A stretch of 64,000 nucleotides of DNA from Actinoplanes ianthinogenes (GTDB taxonomy: Bacteria > Actinomycetota > Actinomycetes > Mycobacteriales > Micromonosporaceae). This document shows, piece after piece, positions 31,943 to 41,190 of the stretch; positions within the stretch are counted from its first letter, which is position 1, and every line of letters begins with the position of its first letter. Below the pieces are notes generated by a model. The model saw only the letters and a list, made by a program, of their open reading frames with translations. It was not told the DNA's origin and made no database searches. Made by a program: the position numbers and the translations under genes. The stretch is from the NCBI RefSeq assembly GCF_018324205.1, contig NZ_AP023356.1:9833807-9897806 (forward strand), read 5' to 3'.

Positions 31943-34627
31943 ATGCGAAGAATCATGGCCGCCGCGCTGGCGGCGAGCACGCTGCTGCTCGGAGTCTCCG
32001 CGACACCCGCTTCCGCGGACCCACCGGCCCCCGCGGTCCGCTCGCTCCCGCCCGGCTGGTCGCTCGGCAAGCAGGGCCTGACCTGGACCAGCGACCGGCC
32101 GATCCCGCCGGGTGACGCCGCCGTCGAGTTCTGGTCCGGGGACCGCCTGCTCGGCCGCGCCACGAGCGGCGCCGACCTGCACACGTTCACCCTCGACGGC
32201 GCACCGGGCGCGCTGAGCGACCTCCAGGTCCGCATCGGCGGCCGGCGGGTCGACGCCGCGGCGCCCCAGCGCACGAAACGCCTGGCACCCCGCACCCCGG
32301 CCACGCTGCCGGCCGCGCCGGCCAACCCGATCGACCCCGGCGTCAAGGGGCCCTACTCGACCACGAGCGGCGAGTACACGCTGCCGGGTGTCCACCTGAC
32401 CGGTTACCCGACGCCGATCGAGATGCAGGCCGTGGTGGTCGGGCCGACGAACGCGCCCGGCAAGCGCCCGCTCGCGCTGTTCCTGCACGGGCGGCACTGG
32501 ACCTGCTTCTCCGGCGACGACTTCGGCTCGATCAGCGCCGAGTGGCCCTGTCCGGCCGGCTCCGAGGCGGTGCCCAGCTACCGCGGTTACCGGCAGGCCC
32601 AGGAGCTGCTCGCCTCGCAGGGCTACGTCACCGTGTCGATCTCGGCGAACGCGATCAGCGCCCAGGACAACGCGGTGCCCGACTACGGCGCGCAGGCCCG
32701 CTCGACGCTGGTCCGGATGCACCTCGCGCACTGGGCCGACTGGTCCGGCGGCAAACGCGCCACCGCGCCGGCGATCGTCCGGGCCGTGCCGCGCGCCGAC
32801 CTGTCGAGGGTGTTCCTGATGGGCCACTCCCGTGGCGGCGAGGGCGTCAGCCGGGCCGCGCTGGACAGCCTCACCCCACCGTCCGCCGACGACTACCGCG
32901 GCGCGGTGCGCTGGACGATCCGCGGGCTGCTGCTGATCGGGCCGACCATCTTCGGCCAGAACCCGCAGCCCGACGTGCCGTCGGCGACGATCCTGCCCGG
33001 CTGCGACGGTGACGTCGGCGACCTCCAGGGTCAGCAATACGTGGACGCGACCCGCCAGGTCAGCTCCGGCCGGGCGCTGCACAGCGCGCTCTACGTGGTC
33101 GGCGCCAACCACAACTACTTCAACACCGAGTGGACCCCGGGGCAGGCTTCCGGCCCGGCGTTCGACGATTTCTGGAGCGAAGAGCCAGACCCTTTGTGTA
33201 CGCCCGAAGCGGCGCCCACCCGCCTCACCCCGAACCAGCAGCAGGACGCCGGAGCCACCTACATCGCCACCGCGGCCCGGCTGTTCGTCGCCGGTGACGA
33301 CCGGGCCCGCCCGCTGCTGGACGGCTCCGGCGTCCGGGCGCCGTCGGCCGGACCGGCCCGGGTGCTCACCCACGCCATCGGCGCCAACCGCACGCCCGTG
33401 GTGATCCCCGGCCCGGGACTGTCGGTCTCCCACGCGCAGCTCTGTGACCAGGTCTCCGACGATCCGGCGAAGGTCTGCCTGACCACCGACTCGTTCTGGG
33501 GACCGTCCCCGCACTTCGTCCGGTTCAGCGGTCCCGAGCCGGACCGGCAGGCGGTCAAGCTCGACGGCGGCGCGACCGCCACGCTGCGCCCGGCCAAGCC
33601 GGTGCCGGTGACCGGCGCCGAGTCGCTGGCGCTGCGGCTGGTCGTGCCGCCGAACGCGCCCGCCACGCCGTTCCGGGTCGCGGTCACCGACGACCACGGC
33701 CGCCGGGCCGAGCTGGGCACGGCCACCGTCACCGGCGTGCCGGGGAGCGCGTGGACGTCCTCGTACTGGGGTCAGGAGGTGCGGCTGCCACTGCCGCGCG
33801 GTGTGCGTACCGTAAGAGCTCTTGAAATCACGCCGGGTGGGGACGGACCGGCCTGGCTGATCGACGCCTGGGGCTGGCGGCCCGGCACCCCGGCGCCGCG
33901 ACCGGCCGCGCTCGACCGGGTGGACGTCAGCGACCTGACCGTGGACGAGGGTGACTCGGGGACCAGGACCTACCGGATCCAGGTGCGCTCGCACGGGCCG
34001 CGCGCGGCCAAGGTGCGGCTGTTCCTGGGCGACCCGGCGGCGGCGACCAAGTCCTGGGTGGTCGGCCTGAAGCCGGGCCGCACCACGATCGAGGTGCCGA
34101 TCTCGGTGACCGGCAACACCACGTACGGCGAGGACCGGCGTTACCCGGTGACCGCGAAGGCGATCGGCAACACGGTGGTCGGCGACTACGTGGGCGGGGT
34201 GCTGGCCGTCAACGACGACCCGATGCCGGACTTCACGGTCACCCCGGCGGTCGCCACCGCCCGGGAGGGCTCGCCGCTGGCCTGGACGCTGCACCTGTCC
34301 GCGCCCGCCGACAGCACCCTTTACCTGCTGCTCAGGCCGCAGAAACCGGCGAGTGAGCCGGAGCTGTCCACGACCGACGTCGACCCGGAGTGGTTCACCG
34401 GGATGAGCGGCCAGGACCCGGAGCCGTCCCGGCCGCTGTCCGGCACCGGCCTGGAGGGCTTCATGGAGATCGCGTCGGGCACCACGTCGCTGGACGTCGT
34501 GATCCCGACCGTCGCCGACAGCCTGGCCGAGGGCGACGAGCATGTCCGGTGGCAGGTGCTGGTCTATCCCGCCGACTTCAGCGACCCGATCCCGGTCGCC
34601 ACGGGCGACGGCATCTTGACCGACTGA
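31943..34627 (+). CDS. Large secreted alpha/beta-hydrolase with Calx-beta modules
   Basis: An 894-residue exported protein. The signal peptide ends ASADPP near residue 31. A beta domain (about 40-105) is followed by an alpha/beta-hydrolase core: ALFLHGRHWTCFSG gives the oxyanion loop, and Ser296 in MGHSRGGEG is the nucleophile; GANHNYFN may carry the His. Two Calx-beta-like repeats fill the C-terminal third (VSDLTVDEGDSGTRTYRIQV onward, and VATAREGSPLAWTLHL). Likely an extracellular esterase or lipase held on surfaces or polymers by the beta modules. The substrate is unknown. No good ribosome site is visible. Confidence 0.83.
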   Translation: MRRIMAAALAASTLLLGVSATPASADPPAPAVRSLPPGWSLGKQGLTWTSDRPIPPGDAAVEFWSGDRLLGRATSGADLHTFTLDGAPGALSDLQVRIGGRRVDAAAPQRTKRLAPRTPATLPAAPANPIDPGVKGPYSTTSGEYTLPGVHLTGYPTPIEMQAVVVGPTNAPGKRPLALFLHGRHWTCFSGDDFGSISAEWPCPAGSEAVPSYRGYRQAQELLASQGYVTVSISANAISAQDNAVPDYGAQARSTLVRMHLAHWADWSGGKRATAPAIVRAVPRADLSRVFLMGHSRGGEGVSRAALDSLTPPSADDYRGAVRWTIRGLLLIGPTIFGQNPQPDVPSATILPGCDGDVGDLQGQQYVDATRQVSSGRALHSALYVVGANHNYFNTEWTPGQASGPAFDDFWSEEPDPLCTPEAAPTRLTPNQQQDAGATYIATAARLFVAGDDRARPLLDGSGVRAPSAGPARVLTHAIGANRTPVVIPGPGLSVSHAQLCDQVSDDPAKVCLTTDSFWGPSPHFVRFSGPEPDRQAVKLDGGATATLRPAKPVPVTGAESLALRLVVPPNAPATPFRVAVTDDHGRRAELGTATVTGVPGSAWTSSYWGQEVRLPLPRGVRTVRALEITPGGDGPAWLIDAWGWRPGTPAPRPAALDRVDVSDLTVDEGDSGTRTYRIQVRSHGPRAAKVRLFLGDPAAATKSWVVGLKPGRTTIEVPISVTGNTTYGEDRRYPVTAKAIGNTVVGDYVGGVLAVNDDPMPDFTVTPAVATAREGSPLAWTLHLSAPADSTLYLLLRPQKPASEPELSTTDVDPEWFTGMSGQDPEPSRPLSGTGLEGFMEIASGTTSLDVVIPTVADSLAEGDEHVRWQVLVYPADFSDPIPVATGDGILTD

Positions 34628-34631
34628 CCGG

Positions 34632-34676
34632 CCGCCGTGTCTCGCCGGCGAGGGGACTCGCCGGCGAGCACGGCGG
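34632..34676 (+). terminator. Long hairpin after hydrolase gene
   Basis: CCGCCGTG and CTCGCCGGCGAG on the left pair with CTCGCCGGCGAG and CACGGCGG on the right, with one unpaired T and a four-base loop. The 12-base core is itself palindromic. It starts five bases after the stop codon. Confidence 0.65.
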
Positions 34677-34724
34677 TCTGAGGTTTCCCTCAGGTCACCG
34701 ATCGGTCTGCCGACGGTCACAGCC

Positions 34725-35903
34725 ATGCAGGCAGTCTCCGCGGATGCGACCGGTGAGCTGGCCGAGGTCGACCGGCTGCTCGACAAGGTGCGAGAACACC
34801 TCGGTGTCGAGGCGGCGTGGGTGTCGGCCTTCGGCTCGGGCGAGCTGACCATCTGGGCCGCGACCGGCACGATCGGCACGCGGAGCGTCCCGCTCGGCCC
34901 GGGCAGCGACCTGCTCGGCTCGTTCTGCGTCCGGGTGCTGGCGGGCACGCTGCCGGAGATCGTCCAGGACGTCCGCCGCCACCCGGTCACCCGGGACCTG
35001 GACGGGACCCGGGACCTCGGCATCGGCTCCTACGCGAGCGTGCCGTGGCGCTCCCCGGACGGCACCACCGCCGGCATGCTCTGCTGCGCCAGCCGGCACC
35101 CGGACCCGTCCCTGGATCAGCAGGCGGTCCGCTATCTCGGCCTGATCGCCGACCTGATCAGCGAGAACATGAGCGGCCCGCTCGCTGTCCGGCGGCACAG
35201 CGTCGCCACGGCACGCGCCGCGGTCCGGTCGGTGCTGGATCGCCGCGCGGCCCGGACCGTCTTCCAGCCGATCGTCCGGCTGCGGGACGGCGCGACGATC
35301 GGCTACGAGGCGCTCGCCCGGTTCGACCCGGGCCTGTTCCCGGCCCCGGATCGCGCGTTCGCCGCCGCCGCGCTGTGCGGTCTCGGCGTCGAGCTGGAGC
35401 TCCTGACCCTGCGGCAGTCCCTCGGCCGGCTGACCGACCTGCCGCCCGGAACCTTCCTGGCCGTCAACCTCTCCCCCGAGGCGCTGCTCGACGGCGAGAT
35501 CCTGGACGCCCTGCTCGCCCACGCCGGCCCCGGGCTGACCGTCGAGGTCACCGAGCACGCCCAGGTCGGCGACTACGACCTGCTGACCGACGCGCTGGAC
35601 GTGCTGCGCCGGACCGGCATCCGGCTCAGCGTCGACGACGCCGGCGCCGGGTTCGCCAGCCTCCAGCACATCCTGCGCCTTCGCCCCGACCTGATCAAAC
35701 TGGACATCAGCCTGGTCCGGGACATCGACACCGATCTGGTCAAGGCGGCCCTGGCCCGATGCCTCAACGACTTCGCCGCCCAGATCGGGGCCGCCCTGAT
35801 CGCCGAGGGCATCGAGTCGCCCGCCGAGCTGGCCCGGCTCCGCGACCTCGGGGTCGCCAACGGGCAGGGCTTCCACCTGGCCCGTCCCGCCGGCCTGCCC
35901 TGA
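34725..35903 (+). CDS. GAF-EAL protein, probable cyclic-di-GMP phosphodiesterase
   Basis: A 392-residue cytoplasmic signalling protein. A GAF-type sensor (about 10-150) precedes an EAL domain with Glu195 in YEALARF, NLSP, EVTEHA, DDAGAGFASL, LIKLDISLVRDID, AEGIES and GQGF. All metal- and substrate-binding residues expected of an active cyclic-di-GMP phosphodiesterase are present. There is no GGDEF domain. In actinobacteria cyclic-di-GMP controls development and sporulation. The start is the ATG at 34725. Confidence 0.9.
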   Translation: MQAVSADATGELAEVDRLLDKVREHLGVEAAWVSAFGSGELTIWAATGTIGTRSVPLGPGSDLLGSFCVRVLAGTLPEIVQDVRRHPVTRDLDGTRDLGIGSYASVPWRSPDGTTAGMLCCASRHPDPSLDQQAVRYLGLIADLISENMSGPLAVRRHSVATARAAVRSVLDRRAARTVFQPIVRLRDGATIGYEALARFDPGLFPAPDRAFAAAALCGLGVELELLTLRQSLGRLTDLPPGTFLAVNLSPEALLDGEILDALLAHAGPGLTVEVTEHAQVGDYDLLTDALDVLRRTGIRLSVDDAGAGFASLQHILRLRPDLIKLDISLVRDIDTDLVKAALARCLNDFAAQIGAALIAEGIESPAELARLRDLGVANGQGFHLARPAGLP

Positions 35904-35944
35904 GCGCGTCCCCCGCCGGCGCCCGCGCCCTGCGAGAATGCGGC

Positions 35945-36700
35945 GTGATCGATGGCAGACTGACCCGGCGTGGACTGTTCTTCTCGGCCGGCGCCGGCGT
36001 GCTCGGGGTGGCCGTGCTGAGCACGGTGGCCGGCTGTGCCGGCGACCCGCCCGGTTCCCCGTCCGGGGCCGCGTCCCCCGCCGCGCCGTCGATCCCGCCG
36101 CCCAGCCCCGCCGGCATCGGTGGCTGGAAACAGGTCGACATGTCCTACGTCTCCGCCTACCTGCTGGTCCGCGACCGGGAGGTGGCCGTCGTCGACCTCG
36201 GCACGCCCGGTTTCGAGGCGTCCATCGAGGACGGGCTCAAGGCCGCCGAGCAGAGCTGGGCGGCCGTCAAGCACGTGATCCTCACCCACCGGCACGACGA
36301 CCACGTGGGCGGCCTGGCCGCGGTGTCCAAGCTGGTGAAAGCGTCCTTCTACGCCGGCCTGCTGGACCTGGACGCGATCGGGACGGCCACGACGGTCAAG
36401 GGCGTGAAGCAGGGCGACGAGGTGTTCGGCCTCCAGATCATCGACACGCCGGGGCACACGCCCGGGCACATCTCGGTGTTCGACCCGTCGACCGGGGTGC
36501 TCGTCTCCGGCGACGCGCTGCGGACCACCGGCGGTGCGCTCACCGGCTCCGACCCGCAGTACACGACCGACGCGCCACTGGCCGCCAAGTCGGTGAAGAA
36601 GCTGGCGGCGATGGACATCAGGGCGATCCTTCCCGGTCACGGCAACCCGCTGCTCGCGAACGCCTCCGCCGAGCTGCGGAAGCTGGCGGCGACGCTGTGA
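35945..36700 (+). CDS. Tat-lipoprotein metallo-beta-lactamase-fold hydrolase
   Basis: A 251-residue exported protein. The signal has a twin-arginine motif, TRRGLFF, and a lipobox, TVAGC, so it is exported folded and lipid-anchored. The metal motif HRHDDH is at residues 115-120, followed by IIDTPGHTPGHI, SGDAL and PGHG, the full zinc set of the MBL fold. The start is the GTG at 35945. Its stop overlaps the start of the DUF885 gene (GTGA), so they form an operon. Substrate unknown; MBL proteins of this kind are often thioesterases or lactonases. Confidence 0.88.
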   Translation: MIDGRLTRRGLFFSAGAGVLGVAVLSTVAGCAGDPPGSPSGAASPAAPSIPPPSPAGIGGWKQVDMSYVSAYLLVRDREVAVVDLGTPGFEASIEDGLKAAEQSWAAVKHVILTHRHDDHVGGLAAVSKLVKASFYAGLLDLDAIGTATTVKGVKQGDEVFGLQIIDTPGHTPGHISVFDPSTGVLVSGDALRTTGGALTGSDPQYTTDAPLAAKSVKKLAAMDIRAILPGHGNPLLANASAELRKLAATL

Positions 36701-38259
36701 CGATCGAGGACTTCGCCGACGGGCTGCTGCGCGACGTCGCCCGGCTCGACCCGTGCATCGCCATCGTGGAGGGCGGCGAGCAGGACGTCGAGGGGCTCAC
36801 CGACTACAGCCCGGACGGCCACCGGGCCCGCGCCGATCTCGCCGCCCGGGCGCTGCGGGAGCTGTCGGCCCGGCCCGCGACGGATCCGTTGCACGCCCAC
36901 CTCACCGAGCGGCTGCGGACCCGGCTCGACCTCCACGAGGCCGGGGAGGATCTGCGGGAGCTGCACGCGGCGGCCACCGGGCCGCTCCAGCTCATCCGGC
37001 AGGCGGTCCAGGCCGCGGTGCCCGGCCGGGACGCGGTGGACGAGGCGGGCTGGGCCCGGGTCGCGGCACGCCAGGCGGCGATCCCGGCCGCCCTGGCGGG
37101 GTACGCGGAGAGTCTCCGGCTGGCGGCGTCGCGTGGTCACCTGCCGACGCGGCGCCAGGTCGAGCTCGTTGTCGAGCGCTGCCGCAACTGGGGCGACGAC
37201 GATCTCGCGCTGGTGGAGCGCTATGGCGACGGGCGGCAGCGGGGCTCGTTGCTGGCGGCGGCCGCGGGCGCGCGGGAGGCGTACCGTCAATTCGCCGCGA
37301 CGCTGACCGCGGACCTGGCGCCGCGGACCCGTGACGACGAGGCTTTCGGGCCGGAACGGTACGCGCTCTGGGTGCGCACCTTCCTCGGCAGCGAGCCGGA
37401 TCTGCGCGAGCTCTACGACTGGGGCTGGGACGAGTTCACCGCGATCGAGGCGGAGCTGGTCGCGGAGGCGAAAGCGCTGGGCGGGACCGTGCCCGAGGTA
37501 CGCGAGCGGCTCGACCGCCCGGACGCGCCGGGCACCCTGCACAGCCGGGACGCGTTCGGCGCGTGGCTCCAGGAGCTGCTGGAGGCCACCACCGAGCGGC
37601 TGGACGGCGTGCACTTCGACATCCCCGCGCCGCTGCGGCGCATCGAGTCCCGGGTGACCGTGTCGGGCGGCACCGCGTACACCGGACCGTCACGGGATCT
37701 GACCCGGCCCGGCCGCGTCTGGTGGCTGCTGCCGGAGGGGCAGACCAGCTTCCCCACCTGGTACGCCTACAGCATCGCCTACCACGAGGGCGTTCCCGGC
37801 CACCACCTCCAGATCGGCTCCGAGGCCTGCCGAGGCGGGCTCGGGCAGCGGCTCAACCTGCTCGGCGGGCTCTCCGGCTGCCAGGAGGGATGGGCGCTGT
37901 ACGCCGAGCGGTTCATGGACGAACTCGGGCTCTACGACCGGCCGGGCGCCCGGTTCGGATACCTGACCTCGCAGCTGCTGCGGGCCGCGCGGGTCGTCCT
38001 CGACATCGGCCTGCACCTGCACCCGACGTGGACCCCGGACGCGGCTCTGCGGCTGCTGCGCGACCGCTGTCACCAGGGTCCGTACGCGGCCGGGGAGCTC
38101 GCCCGTTACCTGGGCCGGCCGGGGCAGGCGCTGACCTACAAGGTCGGTGAGCGGGTGTGGCTGGCAGGTCGTACGCCGGACCGGCGGGCGTTCCACCGCC
38201 GGGCGATGGAGATCGGGTCGCTGGGGCTGGATCAGCTGGCGGGAGCGTTGAGCCGATGA
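36697..38259 (+). CDS. DUF885 family protein, putative metallopeptidase
   Basis: A 520-residue, mostly helical cytoplasmic protein. The family motif HEGVPGHH is at residues 363-370 in a peptidase-like zinc site, with the downstream Glu in GCQEGWALYAERFMDELG. This layout is that of DUF885, which is distantly related to M32-like carboxypeptidases. It lies within a coupled trio: GTG overlapping the upstream MBL gene and stop overlapping the ATG of the next membrane protein. Natural substrate unknown. Confidence 0.88.
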   Translation: MTIEDFADGLLRDVARLDPCIAIVEGGEQDVEGLTDYSPDGHRARADLAARALRELSARPATDPLHAHLTERLRTRLDLHEAGEDLRELHAAATGPLQLIRQAVQAAVPGRDAVDEAGWARVAARQAAIPAALAGYAESLRLAASRGHLPTRRQVELVVERCRNWGDDDLALVERYGDGRQRGSLLAAAAGAREAYRQFAATLTADLAPRTRDDEAFGPERYALWVRTFLGSEPDLRELYDWGWDEFTAIEAELVAEAKALGGTVPEVRERLDRPDAPGTLHSRDAFGAWLQELLEATTERLDGVHFDIPAPLRRIESRVTVSGGTAYTGPSRDLTRPGRVWWLLPEGQTSFPTWYAYSIAYHEGVPGHHLQIGSEACRGGLGQRLNLLGGLSGCQEGWALYAERFMDELGLYDRPGARFGYLTSQLLRAARVVLDIGLHLHPTWTPDAALRLLRDRCHQGPYAAGELARYLGRPGQALTYKVGERVWLAGRTPDRRAFHRRAMEIGSLGLDQLAGALSR

Positions 38260-38735
38260 TGTCCGCACGGACTCGCCTGCGGATCGCGGCGATCGCCTTC
38301 GTGGTGATCGGCGCCATCGGGTCGGTCGGCACGGCCACGATGCTGGCGCCGGACTGGCGGGCCGCGCACGGGGGCGGCGTCACCGGCACGTTCACGCTGA
38401 CCGAGCCGATGAGCTGCGATCGCCGGGAGCCGCCGCGGCAGCGGTGCGGCTGGTTCGGCGACTTCCGCGGCGATGACGGCAGGACCGTCCGGCGGGACAT
38501 GGAGCTGGCCGACGGGCTGCCGCCGGGAGCCGCGGTGGGTGACACGCTCGCCGCCCGCGACACCGGCAGCCGGACCCAGATCTATCCGGTCGACGATGTC
38601 CGGACGTGGCGGACGTCGGCGGCCTTCTTCGCCGGCTTCACCGGCGCGTTCCTGATCGGCCTGCTCCTGCTGGAACCCTGGCGCTGGCGCCGGCGCTCGA
38701 ACGGAGGCCTGGGATCCGTCCGGGCACCGGAGTAG
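38256..38735 (+). CDS. Hypothetical membrane protein with two TM segments
   Basis: A 159-residue protein. One transmembrane helix lies near residues 8-28 and a second near 122-145, with a roughly 90-residue outer domain between them containing two Cys (SCDRREPPRQRC). The ATG overlaps the DUF885 stop by four bases, so it is the third gene of this operon. No family recognised. Confidence 0.75.
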   Translation: MMSARTRLRIAAIAFVVIGAIGSVGTATMLAPDWRAAHGGGVTGTFTLTEPMSCDRREPPRQRCGWFGDFRGDDGRTVRRDMELADGLPPGAAVGDTLAARDTGSRTQIYPVDDVRTWRTSAAFFAGFTGAFLIGLLLLEPWRWRRRSNGGLGSVRAPE

Positions 38736-38845
38736 CGTGGGCCTGTTGCACCACGTCGGGTCCCCGGCCATCACGGTCGTCTTCTCGGCACTCGCCCCGC
38801 AGCCGCAGGCGGGTCAGACGAAGCGATCAGGCTGGGGAGGCACTG

Positions 38846-39193
38846 ATGACCATCGACGCTGTCGAATCGATGCCCGGGCTGGTCGTCCAGCTCCAGGGGC
38901 AGACCGAGATGACCACGGTCGTCGCCGTGGCCGGTGAGGTCGACATGGAGAACTCCGACGAGTTCGTACGCGAGGTGTCCAAACTGGTCCCGCGCGACGG
39001 CGGCCACCGCGTCGTGCTGGACCTGAGCGGCGTCACGTTCCTGGGCTCCGCCGGTCTGCTGGCGCTGCTCCAGTGCCGCACCACCGCCGAGCACCGGGGC
39101 AGCCGCCTGGAGATCAGCCACGCGCATCGCAACGTCCGCCAGGTCCTGACCATCTGCAACCTCGACAGCCTGTTCCATCTCCCGCAGGCGTGA
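38846..39193 (+). CDS. STAS-domain anti-sigma factor antagonist
   Basis: A 115-residue cytoplasmic protein of the SpoIIAA/RsbV type. VVAVAGEVDMENSDEFV is the first strand and helix, and VVLDLSGVTFLGSAGLLALL carries the phospho-acceptor Ser. It would bind an anti-sigma kinase and so free a stress or development sigma factor. GGGGAGG lies upstream of the ATG. No anti-sigma kinase gene is adjacent, so the partner is encoded elsewhere. Confidence 0.9.
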   Translation: MTIDAVESMPGLVVQLQGQTEMTTVVAVAGEVDMENSDEFVREVSKLVPRDGGHRVVLDLSGVTFLGSAGLLALLQCRTTAEHRGSRLEISHAHRNVRQVLTICNLDSLFHLPQA

Positions 39194-39518
39194 CCACCGG
39201 GCCGGCTCTCGTCCCGGCCGGTGTCCTGTCCGGGCTGTCCCGGCGCCTGGCGGGATGACGCCCCGCCGATCCGGTGACCCGGCGACGCGGACCAGGTCGA
39301 GCAGCTCGTGCTGCCCGGGCCGTTGGCGAGGTCGGTCTCGCCGGTCAGCCGCAGCGTCCGGCTGCCGGGCAGGAACTGGTGGCGCAGGCGTAGGCCGCGT
39401 GCGGATGCTCCGGGTCGAACCTGCCCGGAGCCAGCTGGACCCGCCTGCTGTGCGCTGATCGCGGGGCTGCGGCCACCGAGGTCGCGCTCGCCATCGCCTC
39501 AGCATCAGGGCCCGGCCG
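39194..39518. other. Gene-free interval with possible STAS remnant
   Basis: No intact gene is seen in these 325 bases. On the minus strand, around 39250-39390, one frame reads RTLRLTGETDLANGPG and a shifted frame continues QHELLDLVRVAGS. Joined, they look like the opening of a STAS domain broken by a frameshift. The match is short and may be chance. Confidence 0.25.
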
Positions 39519-40676
39519 TCACACCGAACTCGGCACCGGGGCGCCGACCGGCCGCCGGCCGGCCAGGACCACGCCGGTGAGGGCCGTGAGACCACCGCCG
39601 ATCCACAACACCGCGCTGGTCGCCACCGCCTCCACGGCGAGGCCGCCGAGCAACGCGCCGACCGCGATCGACAGGTTGAACACCGCCACGAACAGCGAGC
39701 CGGCCGCGTCGGCGGCATCCGGTGCGGACCGCAGGATCCAGGTCTGCAAGGTGACCGGAACCGCGCCGTACGCCAGCCCCCAGAGGATCAGCAGCGCGGG
39801 CGCCGGCACCGGGCCGGTCGCCCCGATCATCGCGGCCGTCAGCCCACCCGCGATGCCCAGCACCGTGCCCCGCGGCCACCGGGTGACCAGAGCGCCGGCC
39901 AGGAAATTGCCGGCCAGCCCGGCCACGCCGAAGAGCAGCAGCAGAGGACCGACGGCATCTCCGCCGACACCCCGCTCCACCAGGATCGGCCGGACGAACG
40001 TGTACGCCACGAAGTGCCCGGTGATGATCAGGAACGTGATGGCCAGCCCGGCCCGCAACCCCGCGCTGCCCCGTAGCACGCCGGGCAGCACGGCCAGGCC
40101 GATCGAACCCTCGGCCGGCAGCGGCGGGATCAGCACGACGATGCAGCCCAGCGCGACCAATCCGAGCACGCCGACGGCCGCGAACGCGCTCCGCCACCCG
40201 GCCAGGTCACCGAGAAGCGTGCCGGTCGGCACGCCGAACACGGTGGCCGCCTCGGTGCCGGCGAAGATCACCGCGGTGGCCCGGGCGACGTGGCGGGCCG
40301 GCACCAGCCGCATGGCGATCCCCGCGGCGAGCGACCAGAAACCGCCGACGGCGACACCGATCAGGAACCGGGCGACCAGCACGGTGCCGAGGCCGGTGGC
40401 GGACGCGGCGGCCAGGTTCGCCACGCCGACCAGGCCGACCAGCACCGCCAGGACGATCCGGCGGTCGATCCGGCCGAGAGCGACGGTGATCAGCGGCGCG
40501 GAGATCCCGGCGACCAGCCCGGGAACGGTCACCATCAGGCCGGCGGCGCCCTCGCCGACGTGCAGCGCCGACGCCACCGGGGTGAGCAGCCCGACGGGCA
40601 GCAGCTCCGAGGTCATCAGGGCGAACACGCCCAGGGTGACCGCGAGAACCGCTGCCCAGCCCCGGACCCCGGTCAT
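39519..40676 (-). CDS. MFS transporter, DHA1 (12-TMS) type
   Basis: A 385-residue membrane protein. It opens with LAVTLGVFALMTSELLPVGLLTP, the first helix of the YdhP/AraJ-like branch. It carries the TM4-TM5 signature FLIGVAVGGFWSL and VFGVPTGTLLGDLAGWR. It probably exports a small molecule by proton antiport. Its ATG overlaps the stop of the CMD-family gene by four bases (ATGA), so they are translated together, and both are divergent from the MocR regulator. Confidence 0.9.
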   Translation of the reverse strand: MTGVRGWAAVLAVTLGVFALMTSELLPVGLLTPVASALHVGEGAAGLMVTVPGLVAGISAPLITVALGRIDRRIVLAVLVGLVGVANLAAASATGLGTVLVARFLIGVAVGGFWSLAAGIAMRLVPARHVARATAVIFAGTEAATVFGVPTGTLLGDLAGWRSAFAAVGVLGLVALGCIVVLIPPLPAEGSIGLAVLPGVLRGSAGLRAGLAITFLIITGHFVAYTFVRPILVERGVGGDAVGPLLLLFGVAGLAGNFLAGALVTRWPRGTVLGIAGGLTAAMIGATGPVPAPALLILWGLAYGAVPVTLQTWILRSAPDAADAAGSLFVAVFNLSIAVGALLGGLAVEAVATSAVLWIGGGLTALTGVVLAGRRPVGAPVPSSV

Positions 40677-41113
40677 CGGGTGCCGGGGGTCTTGCGGGTG
40701 GTGACGTTCATCCGGTTCCAGGTGTTGACCGTGAAGATCACCGCGAGCAGGTGGGCGAGCTGCTCCTCGTCGAAGTGCCGGGCCGCCTCGTCGAAGATCT
40801 CGTCCGAGACGCCACCGGGCAGCAGGGTGACCGCCTCGGTCAGGGCCAGCGCGGCCCGCTCCGCGGCGCTGTAGAGCAGCGACTCCTCCCAGGCGCTGAG
40901 CTGGTGGATCCGCTGCTCGTCCTCGCCGGCCTTGCGGGCGTCGGTGGTGTGGTACTCCAGGCAGTAGGCGCACCGGTTGATCTGCGAGGCGCGGATCTGG
41001 ACGAGCTCCACCAGGGCCGGGTCGAGGCCCTGCTTGGCCGCGGTGTCCAGGGCCAGGACGGCCTTGAAGATCGTGGGGGCGGCGGCGAAGAAGTTCATGC
41101 GCTGTGCTGTCAT
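40673..41113 (-). CDS. Carboxymuconolactone decarboxylase/AhpD-like protein
   Basis: A 146-residue cytoplasmic helical protein. The redox motif CAYC (Cys48, Cys51) with EYHTTDARKAG follows the AhpD/CMD pattern, associated with peroxidase-like or thiol reductase activity. It is coupled to the MFS gene and divergent from the MocR gene, as is common for MocR targets. The start is the ATG at 41113; an ATG five codons later is possible. Confidence 0.9.
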   Translation of the reverse strand: MTAQRMNFFAAAPTIFKAVLALDTAAKQGLDPALVELVQIRASQINRCAYCLEYHTTDARKAGEDEQRIHQLSAWEESLLYSAAERAALALTEAVTLLPGGVSDEIFDEAARHFDEEQLAHLLAVIFTVNTWNRMNVTTRKTPGTR

Positions 41114-41151
41114 GCCTCCACGCTAGGAGCGCGAATGACCCGCTGTAGGGT

Positions 41152-41190
41152 TCAATTCCGTGACGGAATCATGGGTCAATTCCGGTGACG
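41152..41190. promoter_or_regulatory. Direct repeats and palindrome at the MocR start
   Basis: TCAATTCCGTGACG at 41152-41165 and TCAATTCCGGTGACG at 41176-41190 are near-identical direct repeats 24 bases apart. The first contains the palindrome ATTCCGTGACGGAAT (41155-41169). They straddle the MocR start codon in the divergent region. MocR proteins are known to bind direct repeats, so these are probably its operators. Confidence 0.55.

Noticed and set aside
31841..35023. A 1060-codon open frame on the minus strand
   Set aside because: It is the mirror of the M4 protease, hydrolase and GAF-EAL genes in GC-rich DNA; its composition (Arg, Gly, Asp, Val rich, no motifs) is that of an antisense shadow.
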